Part shown: piece after piece, positions 46,146 to 57,066 of the stretch | Numbering within the stretch: the stretch's first letter is position 1 | Layout: the number at the start of each line of letters is the position of its first letter | From: Loripinus fragilis | Lineage: Eukaryota > Mollusca > Bivalvia > Lucinida > Lucinidae | Direction of reading: 5' to 3' | Length of the DNA stretch: 64,000 nucleotides | Assembly: GCA_964019695.1 (NCBI GenBank) | Contig: OZ026527.1 | Location: 78,968,831 to 79,032,830 of the forward strand | Notes under the pieces: model-generated | Seen by the model: the letters and a program-made list of their open reading frames with translations, nothing else | What the model was told of the DNA's origin: nothing | Database searches by the model: none | Translations under genes and position numbers: made by a program

Positions 46146-46207
46146 CATACCTGAGGAAACCCAAGTGGCCGAGTAACCCAGCAAAGGACCCAACGGTGGG
46201 GGGATAA
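46146..46207 (+). CDS. PHD-finger protein, alternative terminal exon
   Basis: After TTTATTTTTATTGCAG, the phase-1 reading gives AYLRKPKWPSNPAKDPTVGG and then TAA at 46205-46207. The phase fits a direct splice from exon 5 (33926), or from any of exons 2-4. With exons 1-5 it would give a 312-residue protein. The Lys/Pro/Trp tail is unlike translated repeat. Compared with exon 6 it looks the more ordinary gene end. No polyadenylation signal is seen close by; the nearest AATAAA-like word is at about 47642. Confidence 0.5.
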
Positions 46208-46729
46208 CTGGGTCGGAAACTGTCTTCAGGATTTGAGGAACTGGATGAAGGACAGACCAGCAAGTGAAAACCTTGCTATAGTATCAGATGAAGTGTAGAC
46301 TCTACTAGACTTACATAGGATGTGAAGAGTAGACAAAGAAATAATCATTTCTATCCATCAACCTTGATAGGGTAAAGGTTATGTGATATGAGATTGTTTT
46401 ATGTTCTTACCAGAGGGCATATTCTCCTTATAAGCCGAGTGCTTGATGGATTGGTTACACTATACTGATTTCTAGTATATCAAGTGCTGCTATTTTCGTT
46501 ATCAGTGTACATTCATTGCATGGTTTCAAAATGTGGAACCTATACTTCTACCACAATCTCTGATTATGATCTTCGATTCATTCGATGCATTTACAGTTAC
46601 AGTCAGGCCTCAAAGCCTTTTGTGGGAGTACAATTGGCTGGCATCATCAAAAAGCTACAGAATTTAAAACAGTTATACATACTTTACATATGATATTGTT
46701 CTATGGTACTTTAGACTCAAAATAGATTT
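46208..46729 (+). other. Probable 3' untranslated region
   Basis: No repeat or coding signal. It follows the terminal exon directly, and its end is undefined. Confidence 0.35.
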
Positions 46730-47400
46730 ACAGATCAGTGGATTTACCCGTGTGCACTAAGACAGACCACACTTCATTGTTTTCTAATATGAAAATAACT
46801 TTTGGATCAACTGGATTTATAGATCAGTGGATTAACTCATATGCACTAAGACAGACCAAACTTCAATGTTTATTAATATGATTCTTACTATAGAATCAAT
46901 TGAATTTATAGTTCAGTGGATTAACTCTTATGCACTAAGACAGATCAACTTTCAATGTGTTCTAATATGATCCTTACTATAGAATCAAATGAATTTATAG
47001 ACCAGTGGATTAACACTTATGCACTAAGACATTTCAACTTTCAATGTGTTCTGATATGATCCTTACTATAGAATCAAATTGATTTATAGACCAGTGGATT
47101 AACTCTTATGCACTAAGACAGATCAACTTTCAATGTGTTCAAATGTGATTCTTACTATAGAATCAAATGTATTTATAGACCAGTGGATTAACTCTTATGC
47201 ACTAAGACAGATCAACTTTCAATGTGTTCAAATGTGATTCTTACTATAGAATCAAATTGATTTATAGACCAGTGGATTAACTCTTATGCACTAAGACTGA
47301 TCAACTTTCAATGTGTTCAAATGTGATTCTTACTATAGAATCAAATGGATTTATAGACCAGTGGATTAACTCTTATGCACAAAGACAGATCAACTTTCAA
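46730..47400 (+). repeat. 89-bp minisatellite, eight units
   Basis: CACTAAGAC recurs at 46755, 46844, 46933, 47022, 47111, 47200 and 47289, and in a mutated form at 47378, that is, exactly every 89 bp. Each unit carries TATAGAATCAAATTGATTTA, GACCAGTGGATTAACTCTTA and CAACTTTCAATGTGTTC. Divergence is greatest in the first two units. Confidence 0.95.
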
Positions 47401-47432
47401 TTGGGCCTTGACACAAGTAAACCTGACTGTAG

Positions 47433-47635
47433 TACAGTAAAACCTGTGTAAAATAGCCCCTCAAAAATAGACAAAGATCTTAATGACAAATGGTAGCTTA
47501 ATGAAGGTCGAAAGTATTGCAGAATGCTCCCCTTGGAGCTTTCTGCAATACTTTCACCTGCATTTGGCGATAATTGGTCTTCAAACCAATTTATGGCCAT
47601 TTTGAGAGTGGCCATTTTATACAGGTTTTACTATA
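47433..47635. mobile_element. mariner-like MITE, copy 2
   Basis: TACAGTAAAACCTGTGTAAA at left and TACAGGTTTTACTATA at right, with inner GAAAGTATTGCAGAATGCTC and TCTGCAATACTTTC pairing. Same plan as 37342-37550, with a few substitutions. Confidence 0.8.
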
Positions 47636-48590
47636 TGTGAACAATAAAGACTCAGACCAGCCTATGCTTTAGGGCAGTCTGTTCAGTGCCTTTGTTATTC
47701 ACTATAATATCTAAACTGGCTTCATGCAAAATTTAAATACCCTATCTGGCCTCTGAATCTGAGCAGTGTTATTTGAGTCTGACATGATTGAAAATAATGA
47801 AGATAGGTTTTCTCACGACAAGGCCTAATTAAAGTTGAATCATTCTGAATATAAAATGAAACCTTTCGTGTCTCAAAGTATATAATGGAGTAGGCCCCCA
47901 GAGAAGAGTAAACCAGGGTTCGCACAGGCTTGAAAAGTGCTTGAAATAGAGAGACTTTCTTGAAAAGTCCTGAAAATTTTGCCTGGAAAAGTACTTGTAA
48001 ATCACCCTGGGACCTTGAAAAAATACTTGAATTATACTATTTTCAGTAGGACTTAACACTGTGGATAGAGAAATAAATCAGTATAAAATTGTTGTGTCGT
48101 TATTTGTGCAGCATGTGCTACACCAATGAAAGGCACAACAATTTTATACTATTTTTGGTCTAATACTAATGTCTTTGTTATATCGGAAGTAGAATTTTAA
48201 CATGTAAATCAGTATTTTATCATAAACTTGTAGTCCTTAAAAACCATAGTATTATATAGGATTGCCTTTCTGAAGTCCTTGAATTTTACACAATATTGCC
48301 TGTATGAACCCTGGCGGACTCAAAAATTATTTTTCTAGATATATTGAACAAAGCAAAATGTTGTGTGTACTCAGAAGAACCTTCTCGGACAAAGCATATG
48401 TTGTGTGAACTCAAACACAGCCAGAACTTCTGGTTTCCAGGAATTTTTTTTTTTTTAATCAGTAGTCAAACTAGGATCATGCAGGCAGGGGGTCAATATT
48501 TTTTGTATTATTCGTAGAGTAACTCTTTGCTTACAGGGTAATCTTTTTGGTCATCTGCTGATTTTTTCAAAATTATTTTTTTTTAATTCT
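47636..48590. other. No gene; fragments only
   Basis: About 47925-48320 holds a GGGTTCGCACAGGCTTGAAA...TGTATGAACCCTGG pair and repeated CTTGAAAAGTCCTGAAAA words, perhaps a decayed MITE. A damaged FB hairpin fragment lies at about 48355-48420. Confidence 0.4.
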
Positions 48591-48964
48591 TTAAAGCTGC
48601 ATAGTCTGTAACTTTGAACATTTTTCAAAAATTTTCTTTTCTTTTTAAATTATTTGTAAAAATTGAATTAAGTTATGTTTTCACAATAAATATGTTCAGT
48701 ACAGCAGAAAACTGCACGGAAAAGTGAATTATCTTATAAAAACAGGTGTTTTTTCTCTTGTAAGTAATTATTTGCGTCCCTCCAATAATTCTAGACTGTT
48801 GATTTTTAACATAAATGCTCTTGTTTTGATTGTGATAATTTGTTAAGATTTACGAAAATGGTAAAATCTTTACGTGAATTTGAGTATTTTTACTGTATTC
48901 TTAAAAAATAGAAACTTTACTTCAAAAATTAAAAGATCAAAAGTTACAGACTATGCAGCTTTAA
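48591..48964. mobile_element. 374-bp MITE with 25-bp perfect TIR
   Basis: TTAAAGCTGCATAGTCTGTA then ACTTT at left; AAAGTTACAGACTATGCAGC then TTTAA at right. The arms are exact complements, and TTAA at both tips could be a target duplication. AT-rich and non-coding inside. Confidence 0.85.
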
Positions 48965-49300
48965 GGGCAGCCATATTAAATAGTGTGAAACAGTTTGAAT
49001 CCAGATCAGGTCTGACAAAATGTTGGCCCTGATTTGGTTCCAAACTATTTGTAAAGGTTACCAGTAGATGACACAGTAAAGAGTAAATGCTTTATATTTT
49101 CTAGATATTAGGACAGATAGACCTTAGCAAAACACATTAAACCAGATTTTGAAGTAGCAGCCTGATCCAGATTTATACTATCTTAACTTTCTGCAAATTT
49201 TATAACAAAGTCTGAATAGTTAGAGGAAATAAGATAGTGCTTTATTGTAGAAAATTGTTGTAATTTACAAGCTTTTAATTAAGACTGGGTACCAAAAAAA
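48965..49300. other. No recognised gene
   Basis: AATCCAGATCAGG...CCTGATTTGGTTCC is an imperfect inverted pair at about 49000-49048, similar to the centre of the piggyBac-like MITEs. Confidence 0.4.
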
Positions 49301-49405
49301 ATGATTTTCTTATTTCTTAACCTAAACCTATGTTTTTGTACTCAAAAGAACTGTCTCAATGTCACTTTTGAGCACCCAAAACATATATTTAAACTGATGG
49401 GTATT
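49300..49405. mobile_element. Hairpin MITE family FB, damaged copy
   Basis: GTACTCAAAAGAACTGTCTC, then a deletion in the right arm (AATGTCACTTTTGAGCACCC) and CAAAACATAT. Confidence 0.7.
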
Positions 49406-49464
49406 AAAATATTTACAATTTTATGCTCAAAAATTGTGTTTATCAAAACCTATGGATTTATATT

Positions 49465-49703
49465 TGAGCCGTGACATGTGATTTCCAACAATGTGGCATT
49501 TTGACATGTGTAGACTCAGACAAGCCTGTGCAGCCTCCCACTAAGCTTAGAAATGCCAAATGCTGTTCCGTGAGTAGGTTAACACTCAAAGAATATTCAA
49601 GCGACTAGCAAAGGCTCTGATCAGACTGCACATATGCGCAGGCTGGTCTGAGCCTTTGCTGATCACTTATTTTACTTTGTTTGAAATCTCATGTCGCGGC
49701 TCA
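49465..49703 (+). mobile_element. MITE family M
   Basis: TGAGCCGTGACATGTGATTT(CCAACAATGTGG) on the left and TTGAAATCTCATGTCGCGGC(TCA) on the right. Standard interior. Confidence 0.85.
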
Positions 49704-49724
49704 TTTGTTATTATGAAGAAATAT

Positions 49725-50345
49725 TGCAGGACTTGAGATAATTTTATTAATATTTTGTGAATATATGCAGGACTTTAGTTAAGAGTGTGTGTTGAAAAAA
49801 AATCTTATTTCTCAACTTAAAGACATGTTGTGAGTACTCAAAAGAACCATCTCAATGAGACGGTTCTTTTGAGAACCCAAAACATGTTAAAACTGAAGGG
49901 TAAGAAATATTAACAATATTACACCAAAAAATTTCGTTTATCCAAACGAAATATTGCAGGACTGGAGATAATTTTATTATTTTTTGAATATATGCAGGAC
50001 TTTAGTAAAGATTGTGTATTGGAAAAAAATCTTATTTCTCAACTGAAACACATGTTGTGAGTACTCAAAAGAACCGTCTCAATGAGATAGTTCTTTTGCG
50101 CACCCAAAACATGTTAAAATTGAGGGGTAAGCAAATATTAACAATATTGCACTAAAAAATTTTGTTTATCCAAATGAAATATTGCAGGACTTTAGTTAAA
50201 AATGTGTATTGAAAACAAATTCTTATTTCTCAACAGTTAAACTGAAACACATGTTGTGAGTACTCAAAAGAACCATCTTAATTAGATGGTTCTTTTGAGC
50301 ACCCAAAACATGTAAAAACTGAGGGGTAAGAAAATATTAACAATA
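49725..50345 (+). repeat. Three hairpin FB elements in tandem
   Basis: Cores start at about 49834, 50061 and 50260 (spacing 227 and 199). Each is preceded by TATTGCAGGACT(TT/GG)AG, TTATTTCTCAAC and CACATGTTGTGAGTACTCAA, and followed by CACCCAAAACATGTTAAAA and GAGGGGTAAG. Arms of the third copy have compensating changes (CCATCTTAATTAGATGG). Confidence 0.85.
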
Positions 50346-51150
50346 TTTCATTAAAAAAATATGTATTTAATATTGGTATGCTTTATTATTTGAAAAAAAA
50401 CTTGATTTTTTATAAGTTGTGAGTTTGTAAAATAATTTTTGTCAGATTCTTTATTCATTCGTTATTGTCATTAAGATTTCTTTATTGATTAAATCTGGCC
50501 CAGAAGTTATACCATTTTTTCATGCTCATCTTAACTTAGCGTATAATTAATCATGCTTATAAGTGTTACAATGCCAATAATTGTGTTAGTATTTTAACAT
50601 TTATGAGCAAGATAAATACATCTAAGAGTTTGAAAGCAAGAATATCTTACTTTTTATTAGCAGTTCAAAGTTCTTCTCAGTTGAGTTGAGCATGAAAAAG
50701 TTTTATAGCAGAGTTCTGATCATGCTGAATAATGCATGCTTTACACCTTTCCCTAATTTGTGTCATTTTAAACTGCTGGATTCAATTTATTGGCATGTTT
50801 TTTTCACAAACAAGGAAAGTGGAAAAGGTGTGGATCTGGATCAGCTAGGTCTCTGACACCATCTGAACTTGATCTACACTGTTTTCAAGATATGATTTAT
50901 TGGGAGTTAGTGTTAATAACAGTTCATGTGATTTTTATACTTGATATCATATTTTTCAAAAATAATTGCTTATTAATGTGGTCACAAACAGGTTGTACCC
51001 AAATTAGGACAGATAAAATGTTAGTCAAGATCTGGATCCAAACTGTTTGACACTGTAAAGGTTTGTTGTAAAATCTGATATTGGAAAAATTTACAGAAAA
51101 ATCACCCAGTAGGTAAAGTGTCATTCTTTAAACTTGCATTTGTAGCGACC
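50346..51150. other. No recognised gene
   Basis: AT-rich. Nothing supported. Confidence 0.4.
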
Positions 51151-51164
51151 CAGTGCGTCTAGAG

Positions 51165-51525
51165 ATGTAAGGTTTAGTCTGACGTTGCTTCTGTCTGTGT
51201 GTGAATAGTGACGGTATTGATGAGACTGTACATTCGTGCAGGCCTGTCTGAATCTCCATTGCAGCAACCTAGTGGATTGTAAGATATAAGCTTTTATCTG
51301 ACGTTGCTACTTTCTGTGTGTGAGCAGTGAAGGTATTAATGAATCTGTACATTAGTGCAGGCTTGTCTGAATCACCATTGCAGCAACCTAGTGGACCTAG
51401 AGATGTACGTTTTTGTCTGAGATTGCTACTTCGGTGTGTGATCAGTGAAAATATTGATGAGACTACATTTTATAGAAGTCTAATAGGCCTATCGGTGCAG
51501 GTCTGAGCCTCCATTGCTTGACTAT
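51165..51525 (+). repeat. 119-bp tandem repeat, three units
   Basis: GACGTTGCTTCTGTCTGTGT, GTACATTCGTGCAGGCCTGT and ATTGCAGCAACCTAGTGGA recur; GACGTTGCT/GAGATTGCT at 51181, 51300 and 51419. Confidence 0.9.
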
Positions 51526-51581
51526 AATGTGATAATATCCAAAAGTTTCTGTTCTTGCTCACTTTTGTTTGTTAATTGATT

Positions 51582-51820
51582 TGAGCCGTGACATGAGATT
51601 TCCAACAACGTGGTATGTGCGACCAGCAAAGGCTCAGACCAGCCTGCACATACCCGCAGACTGATCAGAGCCTTTACTTGTCGCTCGAATATTCTATGAG
51701 TGTTAAGCTACTGACTAAACACCGTTTGAAGTTTCTAAGCCTAAAAGGAGGCTGCACAGGCTCGTCTGAGTCTACACTTCTCAAAATACCACATTGTTGG
51801 AAATCACATGTCGTGGCTCA
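51582..51820 (-). mobile_element. MITE family M, inverted orientation
   Basis: The interior reads in the opposite order to the 49.5 kb copy (CAGCAAAGGCTCAGACCAGC first, AGGAGGCTGCACAGGCTCGT later). Ends TGAGCCGTGACATGAGATTT and AAATCACATGTCGTGGCTCA. Confidence 0.85.
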
Positions 51821-51919
51821 ATTATTGATTTGCACCATGGAATTTTATATACATTAAATTAAAAAAAAACATTTAAAGCTCAAATTTGACCTCTGATTGT
51901 TTGAAATACTCACTCATTT

Positions 51920-52156
51920 GAGCCGTGACATGTGATTTCCAACAATGTGGCATTTGGACAAGTCTAGACTCAGACTAGCCTCTGCAGCCTCCTTTTGAGC
52001 TCAGAAACTCCAAATGGTGTTCAGTCTGTAGCTTAACAATCATAGAATACTCAAGTGACTAGCAAAGGCTCTGATCAGACTGTGCATATGCGCAGGCTGA
52101 TCTGAGGCTTTGCTGGTGGCACATACCACATTGTTGGAAATCTCATGCAGTGGCTC
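51920..52156 (+). mobile_element. MITE family M
   Basis: TGAGCCGTGACATGTGATTT at left, ATTGTTGGAAATCTCATGCA and GTGGCTCG at right. Confidence 0.85.
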
Positions 52157-52307
52157 GTTTTTGACTCAATAGATTCAATTAAAGAACAAGACCTACATAT
52201 GAACTATTTTTTATTGATGCATCTACAGTGTATAAAAATGTTATATGCCAAACATATGTTTGATAGGAAAAATACCTGATAATAAACATTTTGGGGGATT
52301 ATATACT

Positions 52308-52768
52308 TGAGCTGCGACATGAGATTTCCAACAATGTGGTATGTGCGACCAGCAAAGGCTCAGACCAGCCTGCGCAAACGCGCAGTCTGATCAGAGCCTT
52401 TGCTAGTCGTTTAAATATTCTATGAGTGTTAAGCTACTGACTGAACACCATTTGTTTTTGTTTTGTTTGATTTGATTCTTTAGGTCCCATCAACAATCTT
52501 TCAGTTAAACAGGGACGGGTCTTCCTGGGTTGAACCAGTACTAAGCTAGGATAAATGTGTCTTGCTCAAGGACCACAACGCAGTGACGCCGGTGACGCTC
52601 CAACCCGCGGCCTCTCAGTCTCGAGTCCAGTACTCTACCACTGAGCCACTGCGCTCCCTTGAACACCATTTGGAGTTTCTAAGCTTACAAGGGGGCTACA
52701 CAGGCTCTTCTGAGTCTACACTGTCTTGTCAAAATGCCACATTGTTGGAAATCACATGTCACAGCTCA
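52308..52768 (-). mobile_element. MITE family M, interrupted by a SINE
   Basis: TGAGCTGCGACATGAGATTT starts the copy, and GGAAATCACATGTCACAGCT(CA) ends it. The element is split after GAACACCATTTG by the SINE at 52455. Without it the copy would be about 243 bp. Confidence 0.9.
52455..52659 (-). mobile_element. SINE family A inserted in MITE M
   Basis: On the minus strand it runs from GGGAGCGCAGTGGCTCAGTG through the body TTGAGCAAGACACATTTATC to an AAACAAAACAAAAAC-type tail. The 13-bp duplication TGAACACCATTTG lies at 52442-52454 and 52660-52672. Confidence 0.95.
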
Positions 52769-53098
52769 CTTCTATGTTTACCTCCTTATAATGTAAACTA
52801 CTGATACTTATAATGCAAAATACATATCAAGTCCTTGAGATTTCAAATTAATAAGCTTCTACTGTAAATAAATAAGAGTATCATATTTTCTCGTTATTTC
52901 AAACTGATAGATCTGAACAAACAGTATAAACCTAGATCAGCGGGATTCTGAAGGAGCAGACTAATCAGGGTTTGTACTATTTGCCATTCTCACTTTTTAC
53001 AGACTTTGTCACACACACAAAGAAATGATAAGAAGATTGATGCCTAAATATTTGGAGGAAATATTCTAGCTTTATGTGCAATTACTGTAATTTACATT
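52769..53098. other. No recognised gene
   Basis: Nothing supported. Confidence 0.4.
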
Positions 53099-53330
53099 TG
53101 AGCCACAACATGAGATTTCCAACAATAGGGTATGTGTGACCAGCTAAGGCTCTGATCAGCCTGCACATATGTGCTGTCAGATCAGAGTTTTACCTAGTTG
53201 CTTGAATATTCTATGATTCTTAGGCTACAGAGCAAACATCATTTGGAGTTTCTAAGTTTAAAAGGAGGCTTCACAACCTTGTCTGAAATGTCAAAATGTC
53301 ACATTGTTGGAAATCATGTGACAGCTTAGT
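53099..53330 (-). mobile_element. MITE family M, decayed inverted copy
   Basis: TGAGCCACAACATGAGATTT, CCAGCTAAGGCTCTGATCAG, AAAAGGAGGCTTCACAACCT and CACATTGTTGGAAATCATGT, more diverged than its neighbours. Confidence 0.75.
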
Positions 53331-53440
53331 TGTCATTTTCTATGCGTTATAAATACAAACAAAATCACGCATCTTCTCGCCTTCTATTTTAATCTTTAAT
53401 AAACACTGGATATTTAACCAAAAAATCCACAATCACACGC

Positions 53441-53622
53441 AAAGCTCCAGATAAGGAAATTTTATGATCGTAATTATTTTCATACCCATCAGTTTAAACA
53501 TGTGTTTGGGTGCTCAAAAGAACCGTCTCATTGAGGTTGTTCATTTGAGTATTCACAACATATGTTTTGGATGAGAACTAAATAAGATAGTCTTCAAATA
53601 CACACTCTTATCTGGAGGCCTG
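53441..53622. mobile_element. Hairpin MITE family FB, full length
   Basis: TCCAGATAAG (53446) and CTTATCTGGAGGCCTG (to 53622) at the ends. The core has a damaged right arm (GAGGTTGTTCATTTGAGTA). Confidence 0.8.
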
Positions 53623-53894
53623 ATCACAGGTTTTGTTAGGACCAAGAACATGTATGGATGACACATGGAAAAACAGCTGTACAACAACTCTTCCTATTAG
53701 ACATTTTCGAGTCACACCCAGTATGTCACTCAAAAGTCACCTGATAGTGTATAACTGACCAATAGAATAAAGGCTGAACATGTGACAGCCCCTCAAAATG
53801 AATTGCATGTGTTCAATCCCCCACTGATAATTTGAGGTTTGTTTAAAACTCTTTGCATGTTGGGTAAATTTTCATGTTTTAATGTCTGCTGTTT
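53623..53894. other. No recognised feature
   Basis: Non-coding. Confidence 0.4.
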
Positions 53895-54070
53895 TAAGCT
53901 CATCTGAGCTAAAGGCTCATAGTGCTCAAGCTATTGGAATTGTTGGATGTCTGTCATGTGTCGTCCCTCATGTCGCCAATAATTTCTTCAAAGGACATCT
54001 CCCTAAACTACTGTCTACATTTTGACCAAACTTGACAGAAATGATCCATATAGACCTTGGGATGGCTATA
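53895..54070 (+). repeat. Dispersed repeat family A, short copy
   Basis: GCTCATCTGAGCTAAAGGCT, GTCGTCCCTCATGTCGCCAA, AAAGGACATCTCCC and TTTTGACCAAACTTGACAG. Only the lead-in is retained. Confidence 0.7.
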
Positions 54071-54697
54071 GACCCTGCTCCCCCAGGGGTAATTTTGGCG
54101 ACTATGATTTCTTGATACTACTATATTTATGCCACAGAATGAGACATGTAAGCCCTCTGAGAAGTGTCACGTGACCATGTAACATCAAAATTACATACAT
54201 TACCCCAAAAATGTTAAATACATGTAATATGTAATAAATGTAATATTTAGGTGCCAATGCTAAAGTACTCTTCGACATTGTAACATACTGATTTTTAAGC
54301 TTGTATGTGCTCATTGAAGTGTGGGATGACTGTTAAATTTTTTTCATTCAAGCAGAAGTGTGTTACTTATATCGCCATATGTTACATAAATTTACATTTC
54401 TACTGCGAGTCTTTAAATGAACCTCTACATTTGAAAAGTGGTTCATACCTTCATGAACAAATCGATTTAAGCCACACCCACATATGCGCCATTTGAGCGG
54501 GCTAACGTCAAATCCATCCAATAACATTGCTCGTTTACTGACGTTGAACACGTATCCCCATGACATTTGGCGTTTTGGCTATTCCAAACCCTACGTTATG
54601 TCTAATTTATTTCAAAATATCTGGAAAACCAGCCAAGTAAGGTGAAAATTGAAAATTGATATTTGACTGATAATATAAAATGTAAATATAAGTAATA
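54071..54697. other. No recognised gene
   Basis: Non-coding. The end resembles the left flank of the 24.5 kb hairpin (ATAATATAAAATGTAAATATA). Confidence 0.4.
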
Positions 54698-54835
54698 AAT
54701 TCAATTTTTGGAAGGTTCATGAAATCATGAATACTTCAGATCTCTTGTTAAGTTAACGAGAAGCCCAAACGCTTCACTTGCTTTGCAAAAGACCCGAAGT
54801 ATTCATGATTCCATGAACCTTCCAAAAATCGAATT
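54698..54835. repeat. Hairpin with 40-bp arms
   Basis: AATTCAATTTTTGGAAGGTT, CATGAAATCATGAATACTTC pairs with GAAGTATTCATGATTCCATG, AACCTTCCAAAAATCGAATT (two mismatches). The loop has AGAAGCCCAAACGCTTCAC, like the loop at 24.55 kb. Confidence 0.9.
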
Positions 54836-55004
54836 CATTTCTAAAATGTTAATTTTCATGAACTACACCCTATAAAATCATTGATTTTATTTTCAATACA
54901 TTCATTTGATAAACTTTAAATGCATATTTTAATTCACAATGCCATGACCTTAAAATATGGAAAGCCATTTCACTATTTATTATGGAATGTAGAAATCTAC
55001 TTTA

Positions 55005-55590
55005 TTATATAAGATATCTTATATTTTATATGAGATATCTTATATGTTGAATGAGATATCTTATATATATCTTATATCGTATATTAGGTATCTTATATCG
55101 CATATAAGATATCATATATCGCATATAAGATATCTTATATAGGATATAAGATATCTTATATCGCATATAAGATATCTTATATCGCATATAAGATATCTGA
55201 ATTGCCAAACTATAGGAGATATCTTTTATGCTATATAAGATATCTCATATAAGATATAGGATATCTTATTTAACATATTAGATATCATATATATTATTTG
55301 AGATATCTTATATATTTTTGCAATTAAGATATATTATATAAGGTATTTTATATGTGATATAAGATATCTCATATAGGATATAAGATATCTTATTTTCTGT
55401 ATAAGATATCTTATTTACCAAACTAAATAAGATATCTTATATGCTATATAAGATATCTTACATAGGATATAAGATATCTTATATCCTATATAAGATATCT
55501 TATATCGCATATAAGATCTTATTTGTGTTCATATATATAAGATATCTTATTTAGCATATTAGATATCTTATATATTTACCGAAAAATAAA
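55005..55590. repeat. Left palindromic 21-bp satellite array
   Basis: Units of ATATAAGATATCTTATAT plus a 3-base spacer (CGC, AGC, CCT or similar) repeat with a basic period of 21 bp. Every unit is its own reverse complement and contains GATATC. Some units are shortened or separated by words such as GAATTGCCAAACTATAGG. The ISYMRYK-type frame is its translation. Confidence 0.95.
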
Positions 55591-56604
55591 ATGAGATCTC
55601 ACTAAATCAAACCCTATTCGAACCAATCAAAATCGAGTAATATATGAGTGTCAGTATAGATACTATTAGCATATGTTTTGTGCATTTTATACCTCCTCAG
55701 ACCTGTTGTTCGTTGCCCAGCTGCACAATGTAGGCGGTAACTTTCTATTTAACACCACTGGTAATGTCGATGTCGGTCATCTATTTGTCTGATCCGTGTT
55801 CGATATAATTATACCGTTCAGCAAGGTGACTGTGTCATCTGTTGGTTAGAGATAGGCAGAAAACATTTTGAAGGTTCCATTCTACTTAGATAGGTAATCT
55901 GGCATCTGACATTGTTTCTTTTTTGTCTATGCCGAGCACGCAAAGTTGAACATGAAAACTAAAATTTAGAATACATCTATGATGCGCATACTGCTCTGTG
56001 TGCGATAATTGTGTGTGACGAGCGTGAGTCTGATTATTGTGCGATATGCATCGGCCGCTTGCGAAACTTAGATGCATTTTTGCACGAAAAAGTCGGACAT
56101 GCGCTTACGGCAATATTAACATTGTCGATCCTCTGTTGATTTTAATTGTCTGCCAAGGCATTCTTTCTCAAACAAAACGTCGGGCGATATTCTGGATCCC
56201 AACTGTTTGTCATAGCAGGCCACAAAAGGAGAGAGAGAGATGAGTTTTTTTCTGAAAGCAACCATAGCAAGCTGACCTCATTCGGAACTCGTCTAATACA
56301 TACTTTAGTTATTAGCATAGACTCAAATTCAAATAGTAGAAGCAGTCAATGAAAAGCTCTGCTCCATTTTGCCTGCTAATCTCACTATTTTATTCCAAAA
56401 AAGTTCCATACACCCCGTCTCAGACTCTAAGGAATGACAGCACTAGTATGTTCTCAATACCAGAAGCTGGCATGAGAGTATAAACACGTATATAGACGAA
56501 GCGTTGGAGGGGGTGCGGCTTTGTAAAAATACAGTAATCGTGTCAATAGTCCATTATGGCGCGAACAAAGAAAGGGAGCAACTATAATTTGTGATTTACC
56601 TCCA
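55591..56604. other. Unique spacer between the two satellite arrays
   Basis: A more balanced base composition than the arrays. Small frames at 55886-56077 (minus), 56037-56243 and 56146-56352 (plus) overlap and show no recognisable domain. GA run AGAGAGAGA at about 56230. I see no transposase motif. Confidence 0.5.
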
Positions 56605-56607
56605 ATT

Positions 56608-57066
56608 TATATAAGATATCTAATATGCTATATAAGATATCTAATATACTTAACTATATAAGATATCTTATAAAGCATATTAGATATCTTATATATTATA
56701 TAAGATATCTTATATGGCATATAAGATATCTTATATAGCATATAAGATATCTTATATAGCATATAAGATATCTTATATGGTTTGGTAAATAAGATATTGT
56801 ATAAAGCATATTAAATATCTAATATTGCATATAAGATATCTTATATCATATATAAGATATCTTATATCGCAAATACGATATCTTATATAATATATAAGGT
56901 ATCTTAATTACGAAAATATATAAGATATCTCATATAATATATAAGACATCTCATATAATATATAATATATCTAATATGTTAAATAAGATATCTTATATGA
57001 GATATCTTATATAGCATATAAGATATCTTATATAGTTTGTCAATTCAGATAACTTATATCCTATAT
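56608..57066. repeat. Right palindromic 21-bp satellite array
   Basis: The same unit as the left array, most regular at 56695-56780 (ATATAAGATATCTTATAT-AGC repeated). Interrupted by TGGTTTGGTAAAT and TTAATTACGAAAAT spacers. Confidence 0.95.

Noticed and set aside
55026..55208. ISYMRYK repeat peptide
   Set aside because: Translation of the palindromic satellite; the complementary strand gives the same peptide.
55005..57066. CRISPR-like array
   Set aside because: Units are self-palindromic with 3-bp spacers rather than unique spacers, and the context is eukaryotic.
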